Shown piece after piece: positions 5,150 to 5,962 of a stretch of DNA of 5,962 nt; the first letter of the stretch is position 1; each line of letters begins with the position of its first letter. The DNA is from Anaerolineaceae bacterium (lineage in GTDB: Bacteria; Chloroflexota; Anaerolineae; Anaerolineales; Anaerolineaceae). The notes under the pieces were generated by a model. It saw only the letters and a program-made list of their open reading frames with translations. It made no database searches and had not been told where the DNA came from. The stretch spans positions 1-5,962 of the forward strand of contig JAGOIM010000097.1 in the NCBI GenBank assembly GCA_017995665.1, in the 5' to 3' direction. The position numbers and the translations under genes were made by a program.

Positions 5150-5851
5150 ATGAGCCTCGCAAACATGGATTGGTATCCCCTCTGGAATTCCCTGCGGGTT
5201 GCCGCAATCAGCACCGTAATCATCTTCTTTAGCGGTATTTACGCTGCCTGGTATATTGCCAAAATGCCACGCTGGCTCAAAGGTATTTTAGACGTAATCC
5301 TCACCTTGCCCCTCGTTTTGCCACCAACTGTTGTCGGTTTCTTCTTGTTGAAAATCTTAGGTCCTTATTCTGCCATTGGCAAATTTTTTATTGATACGGC
5401 AAACACTCGTTTGGTGATGGAATGGTATTCGGCAATTTTTGCTTCGGTTGTGGTGGCTTTTCCTTTAATGTACCGAACTGCAAGGGGAGCTTTCGAAGGT
5501 TTTGACAAAGACCTGCAATATGCCGGTCAAACACTCGGCATGTCAAACAACAAGATTTTTTGGAAAATTGTTATCCCAACCACCAGTCAGGGAATTTTGG
5601 CAGGCACAGTCCTCGCTTTTGCCCGTGCTTTGGGTGAATATGGTGCGACCAGCATGATTTCCGGTTACACTCCCGGCAAAACAGCCACAATTTCTACAAC
5701 TGTCTATCAATTATGGCGAACCGGGAACGATGCCCAGGCATATCTTTGGGTGGCAATCAACGTCGCCATCAGCACAGTCGTTTTGCTGGCAATCAACTCT
5801 CTCGAAACGCGCAATTCAAACAAAATTGCTGTTGTGGAAATGGAACGCTAA
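5150..5851 (+). CDS. modB: Molybdate ABC transporter permease
   Basis: ModB forms the membrane channel of the molybdate importer, probably as a homodimer with two ModC subunits. The protein (233 residues from the first ATG) has about five to six hydrophobic segments, near 15-37, 45-70, 92-109, 145-163 and 197-216. The cytoplasmic EAA-type loop that contacts the ATPase lies at about 121-143 (DLQYAGQTLGM then KIFWKIVIP, with G130 conserved). LGEYGATSMISGYTPGKTAT (161-180) is a ModB signature close to the usual LGEFGAT...GNIPGKT. Start choice is uncertain: ATG 5150 and ATG 5165 (M6, beginning MDWYPLWNSLRVA) both lack a clear Shine-Dalgarno sequence, and the second fits the usual ModB beginning well. 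The stop overlaps the modC start by one base (TAATG), so the two are probably translationally coupled. Confidence 0.95.
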   Translation: MSLANMDWYPLWNSLRVAAISTVIIFFSGIYAAWYIAKMPRWLKGILDVILTLPLVLPPTVVGFFLLKILGPYSAIGKFFIDTANTRLVMEWYSAIFASVVVAFPLMYRTARGAFEGFDKDLQYAGQTLGMSNNKIFWKIVIPTTSQGILAGTVLAFARALGEYGATSMISGYTPGKTATISTTVYQLWRTGNDAQAYLWVAINVAISTVVLLAINSLETRNSNKIAVVEMER

Positions 5852-5962
5852 TGCTGCGTGTAAACTTCAGAAAACAGTTAAACAACTTTGAATTAAAGGT
5901 GAATTTCGAAGCAGATTCCGAAGTTATGGGCATCCTGGGTCCCTCCGGTTGTGGAAAAAGCA
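5851..5962 (+). CDS. modC: Molybdate ABC transporter ATP-binding protein, N-terminal part (runs off the window)
   Basis: The ATG at 5851 shares its A with the modB stop (TAATG) and opens a frame that stays open to the window end, giving 37 complete codons plus one base. It reads MLRVNFRKQLNNFELKVNFE, then a loop and GILGPSGCGKS, a perfect Walker A motif (residues 30-37, GPSGCGKS) that binds ATP phosphates. The R-K-x-L-x-x-F-x-L-x-V-x-F beginning is characteristic of ModC, as is the position directly after modB. The product would energise molybdate uptake from the cytoplasmic face. The Walker B, signature motif and any C-terminal molybdate-sensing MOP domain lie beyond the window, so their presence cannot be judged. 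Confidence 0.92.
   Translation, partial: MLRVNFRKQLNNFELKVNFEADSEVMGILGPSGCGKS

Overview
The window looks like a chromosomal segment from a bacterium of moderate G+C, plausibly Chloroflexota (Anaerolineae-like). The pointers are an archaeal/eukaryotic-type prolyl-tRNA synthetase in a bacterial context, secreted lipoproteins with Thr/Pro/Glu-rich linkers after the lipobox cysteine, and two genes whose -10-like boxes sit directly before the start codon without a Shine-Dalgarno sequence. This assignment is inference; no rRNA or other taxonomic marker is present. All recognised genes are on the + strand.

Positions 1-2250 hold a tight operon: the 3' end of a MazG-like nucleotide pyrophosphohydrolase gene, a LOG-family nucleotide phosphoribohydrolase gene overlapping it by ATGA, and proS two bases later, closed by a hairpin and T-tract. 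The first two enzymes could form a two-step route for disposing of unwanted nucleotides (NTP to NMP to free base).

Positions 2257-3072 encode an alpha-helical, HEAT/ARM-like protein of unknown function. Positions 3073-3332 hold no gene. They contain a tandem array of 45-bp repeats whose core is a 9-bp stem with a 7-nt loop, two copies carrying a 5' GTAG foot. A further hairpin of identical geometry lies in inverted orientation, with two compensatory base-pair changes. This resembles REP/BIME elements of the kind mobilised by RAYT transposases, and it is the most unusual structure in the window.

Positions 3333-4142 encode a lipoprotein with a C39-like papain-fold peptidase domain. From 4269 to the window end lies a molybdate ABC transporter operon: modA (lipoprotein binding protein), a perfect 15-bp hairpin without a T-tract, modB (permease) and the first 37 codons of modC (ATPase), which overlaps the modB stop by one base. 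A promoter and two AT-rich palindromes lie upstream of modA. The hairpin probably helps set the excess of binding protein over membrane components. No wholly new multi-gene system is evident; the REP-like array and the nucleotide-disposal gene pair deserve the most attention.
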